Positions 6,100 through 14,277 of a stretch of DNA of 18,911 nucleotides are shown here, one piece after another. The position numbers and the translations under genes were made by a program. Under the pieces are notes generated by a model, which was not told the origin of the DNA, did no database searches, and saw nothing but the letters and a program-made list of their open reading frames with translations. Source of the stretch: Firmicutes bacterium AM55-24TS. Its GTDB lineage: Bacteria > Bacillota > Clostridia > UBA1381. Each line of letters begins with the position of its first letter. Position 1 is the first letter of the stretch. The stretch lies in assembly GCA_003460745.1 (NCBI GenBank), contig QTVU01000049.1, forward strand, positions 1-18,911, written 5' to 3'.

Positions 6100-7734
6100 T
6101 TAATTTTCAATTTGTTTTGCGACAACGCTTTCACCGCAATAAATTTCACGAAGTTTAGGTTTTTCGATTTTACCCGTAGGATTTCTCGGAACGTCTGCGA
6201 AAATAAACTTATGCGGTCTTTTATATCTCGGTAATTCTTTGCAGAAATCTTCGATTTCTGCCTCCGTACAGACGTGGTCAGGCTTTAATTCAATAATTGC
6301 CGCCGCAATCTCGCCCAATCTTGTATCAGGCAAACCGATAACGGCTACGTCCTTAATTGCATCATGTTTTCTCAAAAAGTCCTCAATCTGTACCGGATAC
6401 AAGTTTTCACCTCCCGAAATGATAACATCTTTCGCTCTGTCAACAAGGTAAATAAATCCGTCCTCGTCCTCTTTCGCAACATCACCCGTCAAAAGCCAAC
6501 CGTCCTTTAACACTTCATCGGTAGCCTTTTTATCATTATAATAGCAACGCATTACACCCGGACCTTTTACGCAAAGTTCGCCGACTTCGCCTTGCTTAAC
6601 GGTATTTCCGTCTTTATCGACAATCTTAACTTCCCAACCGTAACCGGCTTTACCGATTGCACCGACTTTATGTATATTCTCAACGCCAAGATGTACACAA
6701 CCCGGTCCGATTGATTCGCTAAGGCCGTAGTTTGTATCATACTGATGATTAGGGAAATACTTCTTCCATCTCTTGATAAGACTCGGCGGAACAGGTTGCG
6801 CACCTATGTGCATTAATCGCCATTGGTCAAGTTTGTATTTGTCAAGTTTTACTTCACCGCTTTCAATCGCATCAAGTATATCCTGTGCCCACGGCACTAA
6901 AAGCCATACTATTGTACATTCTTCTTCCGACACCGCCTGTAAAATCCATTCGGGCTTTATACCCTTTAGAAGTACGGCTTTACCGCCCGAAATAAGACTT
7001 CCGAACCAGTGCATTTTTGCACCCGTATGGTAAAGCGGAGGTATGCACAAGAATACATCATCATGAGTTTGTCCGTGATGTTTTTGTTCAACAATTGCGG
7101 AATGAACAAGACTTCTGTGTGCGTGTAAAATCGCTTTCGGGAAACCTGTTGTTCCCGATGAAAAATATATTGCGGCATTATCGTCGTCAGTTATTTCAAC
7201 ATCAGGCTTAATGCTGCGCATAAATTTAACAAGATAGTCATAGCTCTCCGCAAATGTAGGACATTCCGCACCCACATAAAACGTCTGCTTTACGCCAGGT
7301 ATTCTGTCGCTTATTTCCTCAACTCTGCCGATAAATTCAGGACCAAACACAAGCACATCAGCCTCTGCAAGCTCAAGACAATACTTAATTTCGTCAGCCG
7401 TATATCTGTAATTTAACGGCACAGCGATTGCTCCGGCTTTCAATATACCGAAGTATATCGGCAGCCATTCAAGACAGTTCATAAGAAGTATAGCAACCTT
7501 GTCGCCTTTTTTAATACCACGGCTTAGAAGCAAATTTGCAAATCGGTTTGACCTTTTGTCAAACTCTTTCCAAGTTATCTCGGTACGACCTGCCTCCATA
7601 GGGTTTGTTTCAATAAGAGAGTATTCTCTCCATGTAACCTTTGCGTGTTCCATAGCCTTTGGGTTAATCTCCACAAGGCTTACCTCATCACCGTACATTT
7701 GTGCGTTTTTTTCAAGTAGTTCAGTAATTGGCAT
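6100..7734 (-). CDS. AMP-forming acyl-CoA synthetase/ligase
   Basis: The 544-residue enzyme would activate a carboxylic acid with ATP and CoA through an acyl-adenylate in the cytoplasm. Core motifs are complete: the phosphate loop YFSSGTTGFPK (190-200), YGLSE (336-340), TGD with D418, DRAKDVIISGGENLYP (432-447) and the adenylation lysine in NPTGKI (K522). The start at 7734 has AAGGAGAT upstream. Near the N-terminus a stretch of about 20 residues appears twice (22-40 and 42-60), each with NP...M E...TW(R/K)E(Y/F), so this enzyme is slightly longer there than textbook members. The symporter gene ends 18 bases upstream, so the pair is an operon and the symporter probably imports the acid that is activated. 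The substrate cannot be told from sequence. Confidence 0.92.
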   Translation of the reverse strand: MPITELLEKNAQMYGDEVSLVEINPKAMEHAKVTWREYSLIETNPMEAGRTEITWKEFDKRSNRFANLLLSRGIKKGDKVAILLMNCLEWLPIYFGILKAGAIAVPLNYRYTADEIKYCLELAEADVLVFGPEFIGRVEEISDRIPGVKQTFYVGAECPTFAESYDYLVKFMRSIKPDVEITDDDNAAIYFSSGTTGFPKAILHAHRSLVHSAIVEQKHHGQTHDDVFLCIPPLYHTGAKMHWFGSLISGGKAVLLKGIKPEWILQAVSEEECTIVWLLVPWAQDILDAIESGEVKLDKYKLDQWRLMHIGAQPVPPSLIKRWKKYFPNHQYDTNYGLSESIGPGCVHLGVENIHKVGAIGKAGYGWEVKIVDKDGNTVKQGEVGELCVKGPGVMRCYYNDKKATDEVLKDGWLLTGDVAKEDEDGFIYLVDRAKDVIISGGENLYPVQIEDFLRKHDAIKDVAVIGLPDTRLGEIAAAIIELKPDHVCTEAEIEDFCKELPRYKRPHKFIFADVPRNPTGKIEKPKLREIYCGESVVAKQIEN

Positions 7735-7752
7735 TTTTATAATATCTCCTTT

Positions 7753-9336
7753 TTAATCCTCGTCGGCGGTCTTTGCAAACACTCCGTCAAGGAATTTATC
7801 ATCATATTTTTTTGTAAACATTGATACAACAGGCACTGTTGCAAGTGACACAGCCATTGCGGCAACACCCATTTCAGGTGCTTTCTTTGCGGCAAGCTTG
7901 AATGCTTCGTATACAGTATCACAGCTTGCGTTATTCATTGATGTAAGCACGATTGTTGTAACCGCAACAGTCAAAAATCCAAGAATCATACCTGCCCAGG
8001 CACCTGCTTTTGTTGTTTTCTTTGAATAAATACCCCATATGTAAGGACCGATAAAACAGCCTGATACTATGCCCCAACTGAATGACATAATATTTACTAT
8101 AATCGTAATGTTGCCCGTTGCGAATATGTATGAAAGTGCAACGAACAAAAGACAGAGTGCTCTTGTTAAAATCATTTGATTTTTTCCGCTGTAATTCTTA
8201 TTCACTGCCGGAATTAAGTCAACCGAAATAGCCGATGCAGATGACAAAACGATTGATGAAAGCGTTGACATTGACGCCGACAACAAAAGAATAAGTATTA
8301 CCGCAAGAATGATTGTTGTTACGATATTAGGGTCACCGAGTGCTGTAAGCAATGTATTCGGAATAACCGCGTCAACTCCGCCTTCAGGCAGTTGGTTATT
8401 CAAAACAAGTCTTGAAAGTGAGCCGACAAAGTATGCACCCGCACCGATTATAAGTGCAAATACTGTTGAAATAACAGTCGCTTTATGAATTGATTTAATA
8501 TCTTTAACCGCATAATATTTGCTAACCATTTGAGGAAGTCCCCATGTACCGAAACTTGTAAGCAAAATATTTACGCATAGGAATTTCCAATTTGCTCCGC
8601 CGTACCAGCTTGTAAGCTGATCGCCCGTTATTTTGTCACCGTTATCGGCAACAGACGCAAGATTTGAGAAGAAGTGTGAAAAACCGCCTACGTTCGGATT
8701 TTTAACAATAGCAACTACCATTGCAAATACTCCGACAATCATAATTATACCTTGTACAAAATCTGTGTATGCCGTTGCGACATATCCGCCGAGAACAAGA
8801 TAAATCGCCGTCAAAACAGCTATAACAAGCATCCAAGTATTAACCGATACCGTTGGGAAAATCGTTGTGAACATTGAGCCGAGTCCTTTATAAACCGCCG
8901 CACTGTACGGTACAAGGAATACGAATATAATAATTGCGGCAAAGACTTTCATCTTTGTTGAATTAAATCGCCCTTCAAAAAATTCAGGCATAGTTTTTGA
9001 TTTTAAAGTATGTGTCATCGTTCGTGTGCGTTTTGCCAAAAGCATCCACGCAAGCAGACAGCCGAATATCGCATTACCTATGCCTATCCAAATACTGCCC
9101 AAACCGATGTTCCAGCCATGCTGTCCCGCATAGCCTACAAAAATAACTGCAGAAAAATATGACGTACCGTACGCAAAGGCACTTACCCATGCACCGATTT
9201 TTCTGCCGCCAAGCAGAAATCCGTCCATTGTTTTCGTCTTTCTTGCACTGAATATACCTATTGCAATCATTATTAATGCAAAGATTATAAGTGCAATAAC
9301 TGTAACAGTTTGCGTTTGATGTAAATTTTGTTCCAT
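7753..9336 (-). CDS. Sodium:solute symporter (SSS family)
   Basis: The 527-residue membrane protein has about 13 hydrophobic segments and the SSS-family start FALIMIAIGIFSARKTKTMDGFLLGGRKIG followed by SAFAYGTSYFSAV. The conserved segment LILLLSASMSTLSSIVLSSASAIS (about residues 345-375) corresponds to the family's sodium-binding helix. It is predicted to move a small organic solute inward with sodium. A GGACGGAG ribosome binding site precedes the ATG at 9336. The gene is followed closely by an acyl-CoA ligase, which suggests a carboxylic acid substrate. This is an inference: family members also carry proline, pantothenate, sugars and others. Confidence 0.9.
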   Translation of the reverse strand: MEQNLHQTQTVTVIALIIFALIMIAIGIFSARKTKTMDGFLLGGRKIGAWVSAFAYGTSYFSAVIFVGYAGQHGWNIGLGSIWIGIGNAIFGCLLAWMLLAKRTRTMTHTLKSKTMPEFFEGRFNSTKMKVFAAIIIFVFLVPYSAAVYKGLGSMFTTIFPTVSVNTWMLVIAVLTAIYLVLGGYVATAYTDFVQGIIMIVGVFAMVVAIVKNPNVGGFSHFFSNLASVADNGDKITGDQLTSWYGGANWKFLCVNILLTSFGTWGLPQMVSKYYAVKDIKSIHKATVISTVFALIIGAGAYFVGSLSRLVLNNQLPEGGVDAVIPNTLLTALGDPNIVTTIILAVILILLLSASMSTLSSIVLSSASAISVDLIPAVNKNYSGKNQMILTRALCLLFVALSYIFATGNITIIVNIMSFSWGIVSGCFIGPYIWGIYSKKTTKAGAWAGMILGFLTVAVTTIVLTSMNNASCDTVYEAFKLAAKKAPEMGVAAMAVSLATVPVVSMFTKKYDDKFLDGVFAKTADED

Positions 9337-9552
9337 TTTTCTCCGTCCTTCCGTTTTACATAAAAATTTTGTTCTGTTTTTTACAGACTACTGTTCTACA
9401 ACGCTACAAGGAATATTTTACTACATTTTAGACAAAAAATAAAGTCCTTTCGGCAAATTTGTTAATTGTGTGCAAAAATCTTAATTGTATTTTGTACATT
9501 AAAGCATATATCAAATTGTAGATAAAACAATTATGCTTTTATTTACAATCAA
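9337..9552. other. Non-coding leader and promoter region of the symporter operon
   Basis: No gene is seen here. On the minus strand it is AT-rich with a TAAAAT box near 9416 but no convincing -35 at the right distance, so the symporter promoter is not assigned. Confidence 0.4.
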
Positions 9553-9580
9553 AAATGCCACATCTTTCGATGTGGCATTT
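9553..9580. terminator. Terminator after the secreted Cys-rich protein
   Basis: AAATGCCACATC (9553-9564) pairs perfectly with GATGTGGCATTT (9569-9580), loop TTTC. It lies just after the stop at 9589 on the minus strand and is followed there by TTGATT-type sequence. Confidence 0.75.
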
Positions 9581-9588
9581 ATTTTGTT

Positions 9589-9879
9589 TTAATCTTTAAT
9601 ATGTCCGCAAACAGTACACATTTGAACCCACGAAATTGACCATGTATCCGGGTTTTCATATTCAACCCACTCGTATGTACAATCGTATGTTCCTACCAAT
9701 GTAAACGGATCATCGCAATTCGGATTACTGCAGTGGTATGCTACCTGGTGCTTGTCATTTCCGATATATGGATACTCATAAGTTTTTTTGTACTCCGATC
9801 CGCAATCACAGGCAAATGCCGATACACTCGCCAACATCATTCCCGCTGCCAACATTCCTGAAACAATTTTCTTTAACAT
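9589..9879 (-). CDS. Small secreted cysteine-rich protein, function unknown
   Basis: The 96-residue protein starts at the ATG 9877-9879 with AAAGGAGT upstream. A longer in-frame start at 9960 is ruled out because the promoter's start point, about 9944, lies inside it. Residues 1-22 are a signal peptide, MLKKIVSGMLAAGMMLASVSAFA, ending in an AxA cleavage site. The mature part of about 73 residues has seven cysteines arranged as CDC, HCSNPNC, a single C and a final CTVC near the C-terminus, together with many aromatic residues. The CxxC and CxxxxC pairs could bind a metal or form disulfides. No known family is recognised. It is a single-gene transcript with its own promoter and terminator. Confidence 0.78.
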   Translation of the reverse strand: MLKKIVSGMLAAGMMLASVSAFACDCGSEYKKTYEYPYIGNDKHQVAYHCSNPNCDDPFTLVGTYDCTYEWVEYENPDTWSISWVQMCTVCGHIKD

Positions 9880-9924
9880 AGTAAACACACTCCTTTGTAA
9901 ATTAAATAATTTAAGTATTTTTTG

Positions 9925-9979
9925 GATAACTTTACCTGTTATCTGTATATATAATAACATATATTACTTAATTTGTAAA
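9925..9979 (-). promoter_or_regulatory. Promoter and 5' UTR hairpin of the secreted protein gene
   Basis: TTTACA (9979-9974), a 17-base spacer and TATTAT (9956-9951) with an upstream TG make a good sigma-A promoter on the minus strand. The transcript would begin near 9944 with a hairpin, GATAAC/GTTATC (9943-9925), which may stabilise the mRNA. Confidence 0.65.
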
Positions 9980-10043
9980 TAGTATTTGTTAATTTTTACC
10001 TTTCGCACAATTTCTATTGGAATTATTTGTATATAATGTACAA

Positions 10044-10077
10044 AAAAAAGCAGATACAACACAGTATCTGCTTTTTT
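10044..10077. terminator. Terminator of the sensor kinase operon
   Basis: A 14-bp perfect stem, AAAAAAGCAGATAC (10044-10057) with GTATCTGCTTTTTT (10064-10077), directly after the receiver stop at 10079. It would work in both directions. Confidence 0.85.
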
Positions 10078-10078
10078 A

Positions 10079-10459
10079 TTATTCTTCTTTCAAATATTTC
10101 GCAATCGTTTTAATAATAACAGTCGATTCAAGCGGTTTTGAAAGATGTTCATTCATACCTGCCTCAACTGCTCTGAGACGATCCTCCGAAAACGCATTTG
10201 CGGTCATTGCGATAATCGGTATTGTCTTTGCGTCCTCTCTGCTCATTGAGCGTATAATTCGTGTTGCAGCCACTCCGTCAACGCCCGGCATCATAACGTC
10301 CATCAATATAATGTCAATTTCTCCGACTTCAGATTTTTCAAAAATCTCTATTGCCTCTTGACCGTTTGACGCTTTTATTACCACCGCACCGACTGACGAA
10401 AGCACAAATTCCGTAATCTCCATATTAAGGTCATTATCTTCCGCAACAAGCACACGTAC
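10079..10459 (-). CDS. Response regulator receiver domain, apparently detached from the hybrid kinase
   Basis: A receiver domain of about 124 residues: acidic pair in LVAEDND, phospho-acceptor aspartate in LMDVMMPG (D52), switch threonine in IAMTAN (T84) and lysine in LSKPLE (K106). The best visible start is the GTG at 10451-10453, but the frame is open further up and reads SIEGVRVLVAEDN with no ribosome binding site. It follows the kinase stop by only a few bases. Adding one base in CCATAGAGG restores a continuous reading, HNVP-IEGVRVLVAEDN, typical of a hybrid histidine kinase. The kinase-plus-receiver span, 10079-12237, is one base short of a multiple of three. No DNA-binding output domain is present. 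Confidence 0.75.
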   Translation of the reverse strand, partial: VRVLVAEDNDLNMEITEFVLSSVGAVVIKASNGQEAIEIFEKSEVGEIDIILMDVMMPGVDGVAATRIIRSMSREDAKTIPIIAMTANAFSEDRLRAVEAGMNEHLSKPLESTVIIKTIAKYLKEE

Positions 10460-10464
10460 TCCCT

Positions 10465-12237
10465 CTATGGAACATTATGTTCTTCCTCTGTCGGTTCTTC
10501 GATATGAACGCAATCATCAATCTTAAACGGAATTTTCAATCTGAAAGTAGTTCCGACGTTCTTTTCACTTTCAAATTCAATATTACCGCCCATTGCTTCA
10601 ACAAGGCTTTTCGTAATCGGCATACCAAGACCGGTACCGCCGAACGAACTTCTTGCACTGTTAAATTCCTGCGTGAACGGCTCAAAAATATGTTCCTGAT
10701 ATTCCTTACTCATTCCGATACCTGTATCCTTACAAATAAATTCAATCAGTGCCGCATTACCGATACAGCTCACCTCTCGGCAGTCAAGTATAATCTTGCC
10801 CTTGTACCTGTTATACTTAACGGCATTGCTCAATATATTCATAAGCATACGCTTTATATGTATAGGACTTCCGATCAAGTTCCAATGTTTAATCTGATAA
10901 TCGCATTGAACAATTTCCAGCTGACATTCTTTCGACTGTTTCTCGACCACATTAACAATGTCACCAAGCAACTTTTTTAAATTAAATTCACGTTCTTCAA
11001 GAATAATTTCGCCGGATTCAAGTTTACCCATATCAAGTACTTCATTAATCAATTCAAGCAACAATCCGGACGCGTCCCATATCTTTTTACGACATTCCTC
11101 CTGTTTTTGCAAATCGTCACTGTAATAATCCGCAAGCTCTATCATACCTCGTATACCGTTTATCGGTGTGCGAATATCGTGGCTCATTCGCTGTAAAAAT
11201 TCCGTCTTTGCAGTGTTTGCCTGTTCTGCCTTTTTCGCTGATTCCATAAGCTTTTCCTTGTATTCCTTCTCACGTTTATTCTGTTCAACAAGGTACTTTC
11301 TTTCCGAACTCTGCTTAATAAGTTGGATAATAATAAGCAATGTTATATAAATCGCAAGCGCATAGAGTATATTTCTCGGTACAATTTCAAAAACCGTACT
11401 TTCCGGCAGATACACATATATATAGTAATCTCTGCTCTTATCCATGCTGCCGTAATAGCCTTCAAACTTATTCTGTACTCTAATCAATTTGCCGATTTTA
11501 CCGTTATTTCTCAGTTTTCTGACAACCCCGTTTTCATTAACATTTTTACCTACCATACTTTCATCGTTAGACGCCACTATTTTGTGTCCGTCTGTTATTG
11601 CGATTATTCCGTCACGATATGTATCATATCCCGAAAGTAAGCTTTGCACAGTAAGGTTATAATTTTTTGCATACTCGGCATTAGTATGATGAAATCCAAC
11701 TATCACACCTGTTTTGTCGATTCTTCCCTGTGCCGCTAAGTTGACATACGAACCGTCCGCAAAATCAATATGTGCCGTATAAGTCTTTTTCGGATATTTT
11801 GCAACGTCAAGCACTGCAGTTTTTTGTATATATTTTTTCAAGATTTCGGAATTTAATCCGTCACTGCTACACTCTTCTTCAACTTTGCCGTTTTCGTCCA
11901 TTACTATAATACCTGTCAGACGTTGTTCAGTCGCATATTTTTTCAACGCTTCCGCATCAAGCTCCGAACCGCAAAACTCTATATCTCGATTTACCTGTTG
12001 AGTATTTACTATAACTCGCATAAGCGTTTTTGTTTCCGTTGCGTCATTGTATCTTGCGTATATTGAGCATTGAGTTTTAACATAACTTATAGTCGAATTG
12101 ACTTGAGATTCAGCTGCTTTTTTGTCGACCTGTGCAGAACCGACAAATACAATTATCAAAAAAATAATTCCGAATATAATTTCTTTATACCAAAAACTTT
12201 TACCGCTGAGGACATTTTCAAACTTTTTATCATTCAA
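10465..12237 (-). CDS. Membrane sensor histidine kinase (kinase part of a hybrid kinase)
   Basis: The 590-residue protein has a membrane segment at about 19-33, an extracytoplasmic Cache-like sensor (about 38-285) with AITDGHKIVAS, a second membrane segment at about 289-307, a coiled linker, and a HisKA domain with the phosphorylated histidine H353 in FLQRMSHDIRTP. The ATPase domain follows with N471 in ILSNAVKY, DTGIGMS (504-510) and GGTGLGM (533-539). Its start overlaps the end of the solute-binding lipoprotein gene by 8 bases, so both are made together. The lipoprotein probably presents ligand to, or works alongside, the kinase's own sensor. The protein ends EEEHNVP where hybrid kinases continue into a receiver, so the stop is probably caused by a one-base deletion. 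Confidence 0.88.
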   Translation of the reverse strand: MNDKKFENVLSGKSFWYKEIIFGIIFLIIVFVGSAQVDKKAAESQVNSTISYVKTQCSIYARYNDATETKTLMRVIVNTQQVNRDIEFCGSELDAEALKKYATEQRLTGIIVMDENGKVEEECSSDGLNSEILKKYIQKTAVLDVAKYPKKTYTAHIDFADGSYVNLAAQGRIDKTGVIVGFHHTNAEYAKNYNLTVQSLLSGYDTYRDGIIAITDGHKIVASNDESMVGKNVNENGVVRKLRNNGKIGKLIRVQNKFEGYYGSMDKSRDYYIYVYLPESTVFEIVPRNILYALAIYITLLIIIQLIKQSSERKYLVEQNKREKEYKEKLMESAKKAEQANTAKTEFLQRMSHDIRTPINGIRGMIELADYYSDDLQKQEECRKKIWDASGLLLELINEVLDMGKLESGEIILEEREFNLKKLLGDIVNVVEKQSKECQLEIVQCDYQIKHWNLIGSPIHIKRMLMNILSNAVKYNRYKGKIILDCREVSCIGNAALIEFICKDTGIGMSKEYQEHIFEPFTQEFNSARSSFGGTGLGMPITKSLVEAMGGNIEFESEKNVGTTFRLKIPFKIDDCVHIEEPTEEEHNVP

Positions 12238-13048
12238 GGCTGTCTACCTCCAAATACTTATATGCATCGGCAAGATATTTGCTTACGATAATCTCCATTG
12301 TGCCGTCTTTCTGCATTTCATCAAACTTTTCGGATAATTTTTCTTCAATTCCTCTATCGTCATTTATAGCAAATGCCGCACCGATTCCCGTAACAAATAT
12401 GCTCTCGTCTAAAATTCTGTAATCCATATCATAGTCCTGCATATACTGTTTTATCGCCGTTTCGTGTGCCGAAATCGCGTCAACATACCCTTTTCCCAAG
12501 TATGTGTATATCTGCTCCCTGTCCTCTACGCTGAACACCTCTTTTACTTCGGGAATTTTACTGTCGGTACGGTTTAGAAAAATTTCCTCAGGCTTTGTAG
12601 TGGATTGAACCGCAATAATTTTACCTTCAAGGTCACTCAAAGAATATATATTACTGCTTTTATTGACCGCCACCACTTGTCGGCTGACCATATATGGTTT
12701 TGTCCACTTATAATCGTTCTCACGTCCTTTGATTGAAAAACAGCCCCAAATACAATCTATATCGCCGTTTTCAACTAAATTCTTTTTATCTTCCCATTCA
12801 ATATTTACAAATTCGACACGGTAGCCCAATCTTTTAAAAGCCTCGGTAGCAATATCAACATCAATACCTGTCGGCTTTCCGTTCTCGTCTATATAATTGA
12901 AAGGCGGATAATTGTCGCTGCCTACCACAATTTTAGGTGCATTTTTGCCGATTTCTTTTTCTGTATCCTGCTTTTTATCACAGCCGCATAACATACAACC
13001 TATAAGACAGACGATTATTAATGATATGATTGACCTTTTGCCCCCCAT
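12230..13048 (-). CDS. Extracellular solute-binding lipoprotein, family 3 (amino-acid type)
   Basis: The 272-residue protein starts at ATG 13046-13048 with AGGGAGGT five bases upstream; an in-frame ATG 21 bases earlier is less well placed. Residues 1-22 form a lipoprotein signal with lipobox LCGC (C23). The mature part has the family 3 fold: KIVVGSDNYPPFNYIDENGKPTGIDVDIATEAFKRLGY with the ligand-contacting aromatic and aspartate, then WEDKKNLVENGDIDCIWG and a hinge region. No ABC permease or ATPase is nearby; instead it overlaps a histidine kinase, so its likely role is sensing a small ligand outside the cell rather than import. Confidence 0.85.
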   Translation of the reverse strand: MGGKRSIISLIIVCLIGCMLCGCDKKQDTEKEIGKNAPKIVVGSDNYPPFNYIDENGKPTGIDVDIATEAFKRLGYRVEFVNIEWEDKKNLVENGDIDCIWGCFSIKGRENDYKWTKPYMVSRQVVAVNKSSNIYSLSDLEGKIIAVQSTTKPEEIFLNRTDSKIPEVKEVFSVEDREQIYTYLGKGYVDAISAHETAIKQYMQDYDMDYRILDESIFVTGIGAAFAINDDRGIEEKLSEKFDEMQKDGTMEIIVSKYLADAYKYLEVDSLE

Positions 13049-13099
13049 TTTTACCTCCCTTAATCGCATAGAATATCCAAATAGTTTTAGTTAATTAAT

Positions 13100-13128
13100 A
13101 TTATACCTGTTTTGACATAAAAAGTCAA
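13100..13128 (-). promoter_or_regulatory. Sigma-A promoter of the sensor operon
   Basis: TTGACT (13128-13123), a 17-base spacer and TATAAT (13105-13100) on the minus strand, about 50 bases before the lipoprotein start. A short dyad TTGAC/GTCAA overlaps the -35 box and spacer (13112-13128) and could be a regulator site. Confidence 0.85.
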
Positions 13129-13133
13129 TATCT

Positions 13134-13592
13134 TTATTCTTCTGTAACCACTCCATCTACACCGTTTTCAATTAAATAGTCATTACATTCCCAAATACTC
13201 TTGTTTGCTCTTATACACGTCATAATTATATAATCCCGTTTAAATCTCGGATACAATGCACAAAGTCCTGCCAAACGTAATAGCAGTTGAGTTTCGTCTT
13301 CGGTAAACGATAAGCCGAATGCAAATTGCAAAAGTTTATCTCGTGACGGTTTCTTTATCTGCCCGATACGCAGTTTGTTTATGTAATTAGGCTCTAAATT
13401 ACTCAAATCCGCAATCTGTGCCGTTGTTATACGTTTTTCATTTATCATTTTCACAATAAAGTCCGTTAATGTGTAATCAACAAAATACGGTTTGGTATCT
13501 CCGTCAAATTCAAAAAGTTCACTTTCACCGTTTGACATTTTCCTCGTATCCACCGATACCCGCTCGCCTAATTTTGTTGTCCTAAACCCCAT
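13134..13592 (-). CDS. XRE-like helix-turn-helix protein
   Basis: The 152-residue protein has AAAGGAGC before the ATG at 13592. Residues about 55-90 form a Cro/C1-type helix-turn-helix: ITTAQIADLSNLEPNYINKLRIGQ followed by KPSRDKLLQFAFGLSF. The last 50 residues are helical and end in a region like that of small phage- or defence-associated regulators (RDYIIMTCIRANKSIWECNDYLIENG). The first 40 residues are polar and have no assigned domain. The stop lies five bases before the -35 box of the sensor operon, so it could affect that promoter. The target and ligand are unknown. Confidence 0.72.
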   Translation of the reverse strand: MGFRTTKLGERVSVDTRKMSNGESELFEFDGDTKPYFVDYTLTDFIVKMINEKRITTAQIADLSNLEPNYINKLRIGQIKKPSRDKLLQFAFGLSFTEDETQLLLRLAGLCALYPRFKRDYIIMTCIRANKSIWECNDYLIENGVDGVVTEE

Positions 13593-13621
13593 TTTTCTCG
13601 CTCCTTTCGCTGTTTATTTTC

Positions 13622-13650
13622 ATTATATATTAGTTAAATTTTGCTGTCAA
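13622..13650 (-). promoter_or_regulatory. Consensus sigma-A promoter of the XRE-like gene
   Basis: TTGACA (13650-13645), a 17-base spacer and TATAAT (13627-13622) on the minus strand, both perfect consensus, 30 bases before the start codon. Confidence 0.9.
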
Positions 13651-13721
13651 GAATAACGCACTTTATAAAAATTTTAAAAATTCTTTAGATTTATATGCTA
13701 TCAGATTTTACATTTGTATGA

Positions 13722-13727
13722 TAAAAT
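13722..13727 (+). promoter_or_regulatory. Possible extended -10 promoter of the PAP2 gene
   Basis: TGA-TAAAAT on the plus strand about 45 bases before the start; the -35 region is poor. It sits in a short dyad, ATGAT-AAA-ATCAT. Confidence 0.35.
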
Positions 13728-13773
13728 CATCTTATAAAACATAGAAATGAATTTTAGAAAGAAGTGTGATTTT

Positions 13774-14277
13774 ATGATACAGACAGTTGATTTTCTGATT
13801 TTGGACTTAATTCAAAATAAATTACGTTGTAAATTCTTAGATTCGTTAATGATAAAATGCTCATCACTCGGTGACGGAGGTATAATCTGGATAGCAATAT
13901 CATTTCTATTAATCTGTTATAAAAAATACCGACAAGCAGGTGTTCTCATACTTGTCGGTCTTATTATGGGCGTGTTAATCGGCAACTGTTTACTTAAAAA
14001 CATTATCTGCCGTCCTCGTCCTTGTTGGATAAACCGTGCGGTATCGCTTTTAATTCCGATACCGTACGACTATTCATTTCCGTCTTGCCACACTATGTCA
14101 TCATTCATTGCCGCAGCCGTTTTGTTGCACACTGATATAATGTTTGCGTATCCCGCATTTTTGTTGGCAAGTGTCATTGCGTTTTCAAGATTATATCTGT
14201 ACGTTCACTATCCGTCCGATATTATCGGCGGAATTGCGTTAGGTACAATTATCGCACACTTCGTATGCTTATTATAG
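13774..14277 (+). CDS. PAP2-family phosphatase, membrane-bound
   Basis: The 167-residue protein with about five membrane segments carries the three PAP2 motifs: K75-x6-R82-P83 (KNIICRPRP), PSCH at 103-106 with catalytic H106, and SRLYLYVHYPSD with S138, R139, H145 and D149. Such enzymes remove phosphate from lipid phosphates, for example undecaprenyl pyrophosphate or phosphatidylglycerophosphate, at the outer face of the membrane. PSCH replaces the usual PSGH, a conservative-position change that leaves the histidine. A start 27 bases earlier is possible, but the chosen ATG has the better upstream GAAGTG. The stop overlaps the converging GH27 gene by 6 bases, and no terminator separates them. 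Confidence 0.88.
   Translation: MIQTVDFLILDLIQNKLRCKFLDSLMIKCSSLGDGGIIWIAISFLLICYKKYRQAGVLILVGLIMGVLIGNCLLKNIICRPRPCWINRAVSLLIPIPYDYSFPSCHTMSSFIAAAVLLHTDIMFAYPAFLLASVIAFSRLYLYVHYPSDIIGGIALGTIIAHFVCLL

Noticed and set aside
11323..11640. Plus-strand 105-codon frame inside the kinase
   Set aside because: Shadow of the histidine kinase gene in another frame, with no start signal.
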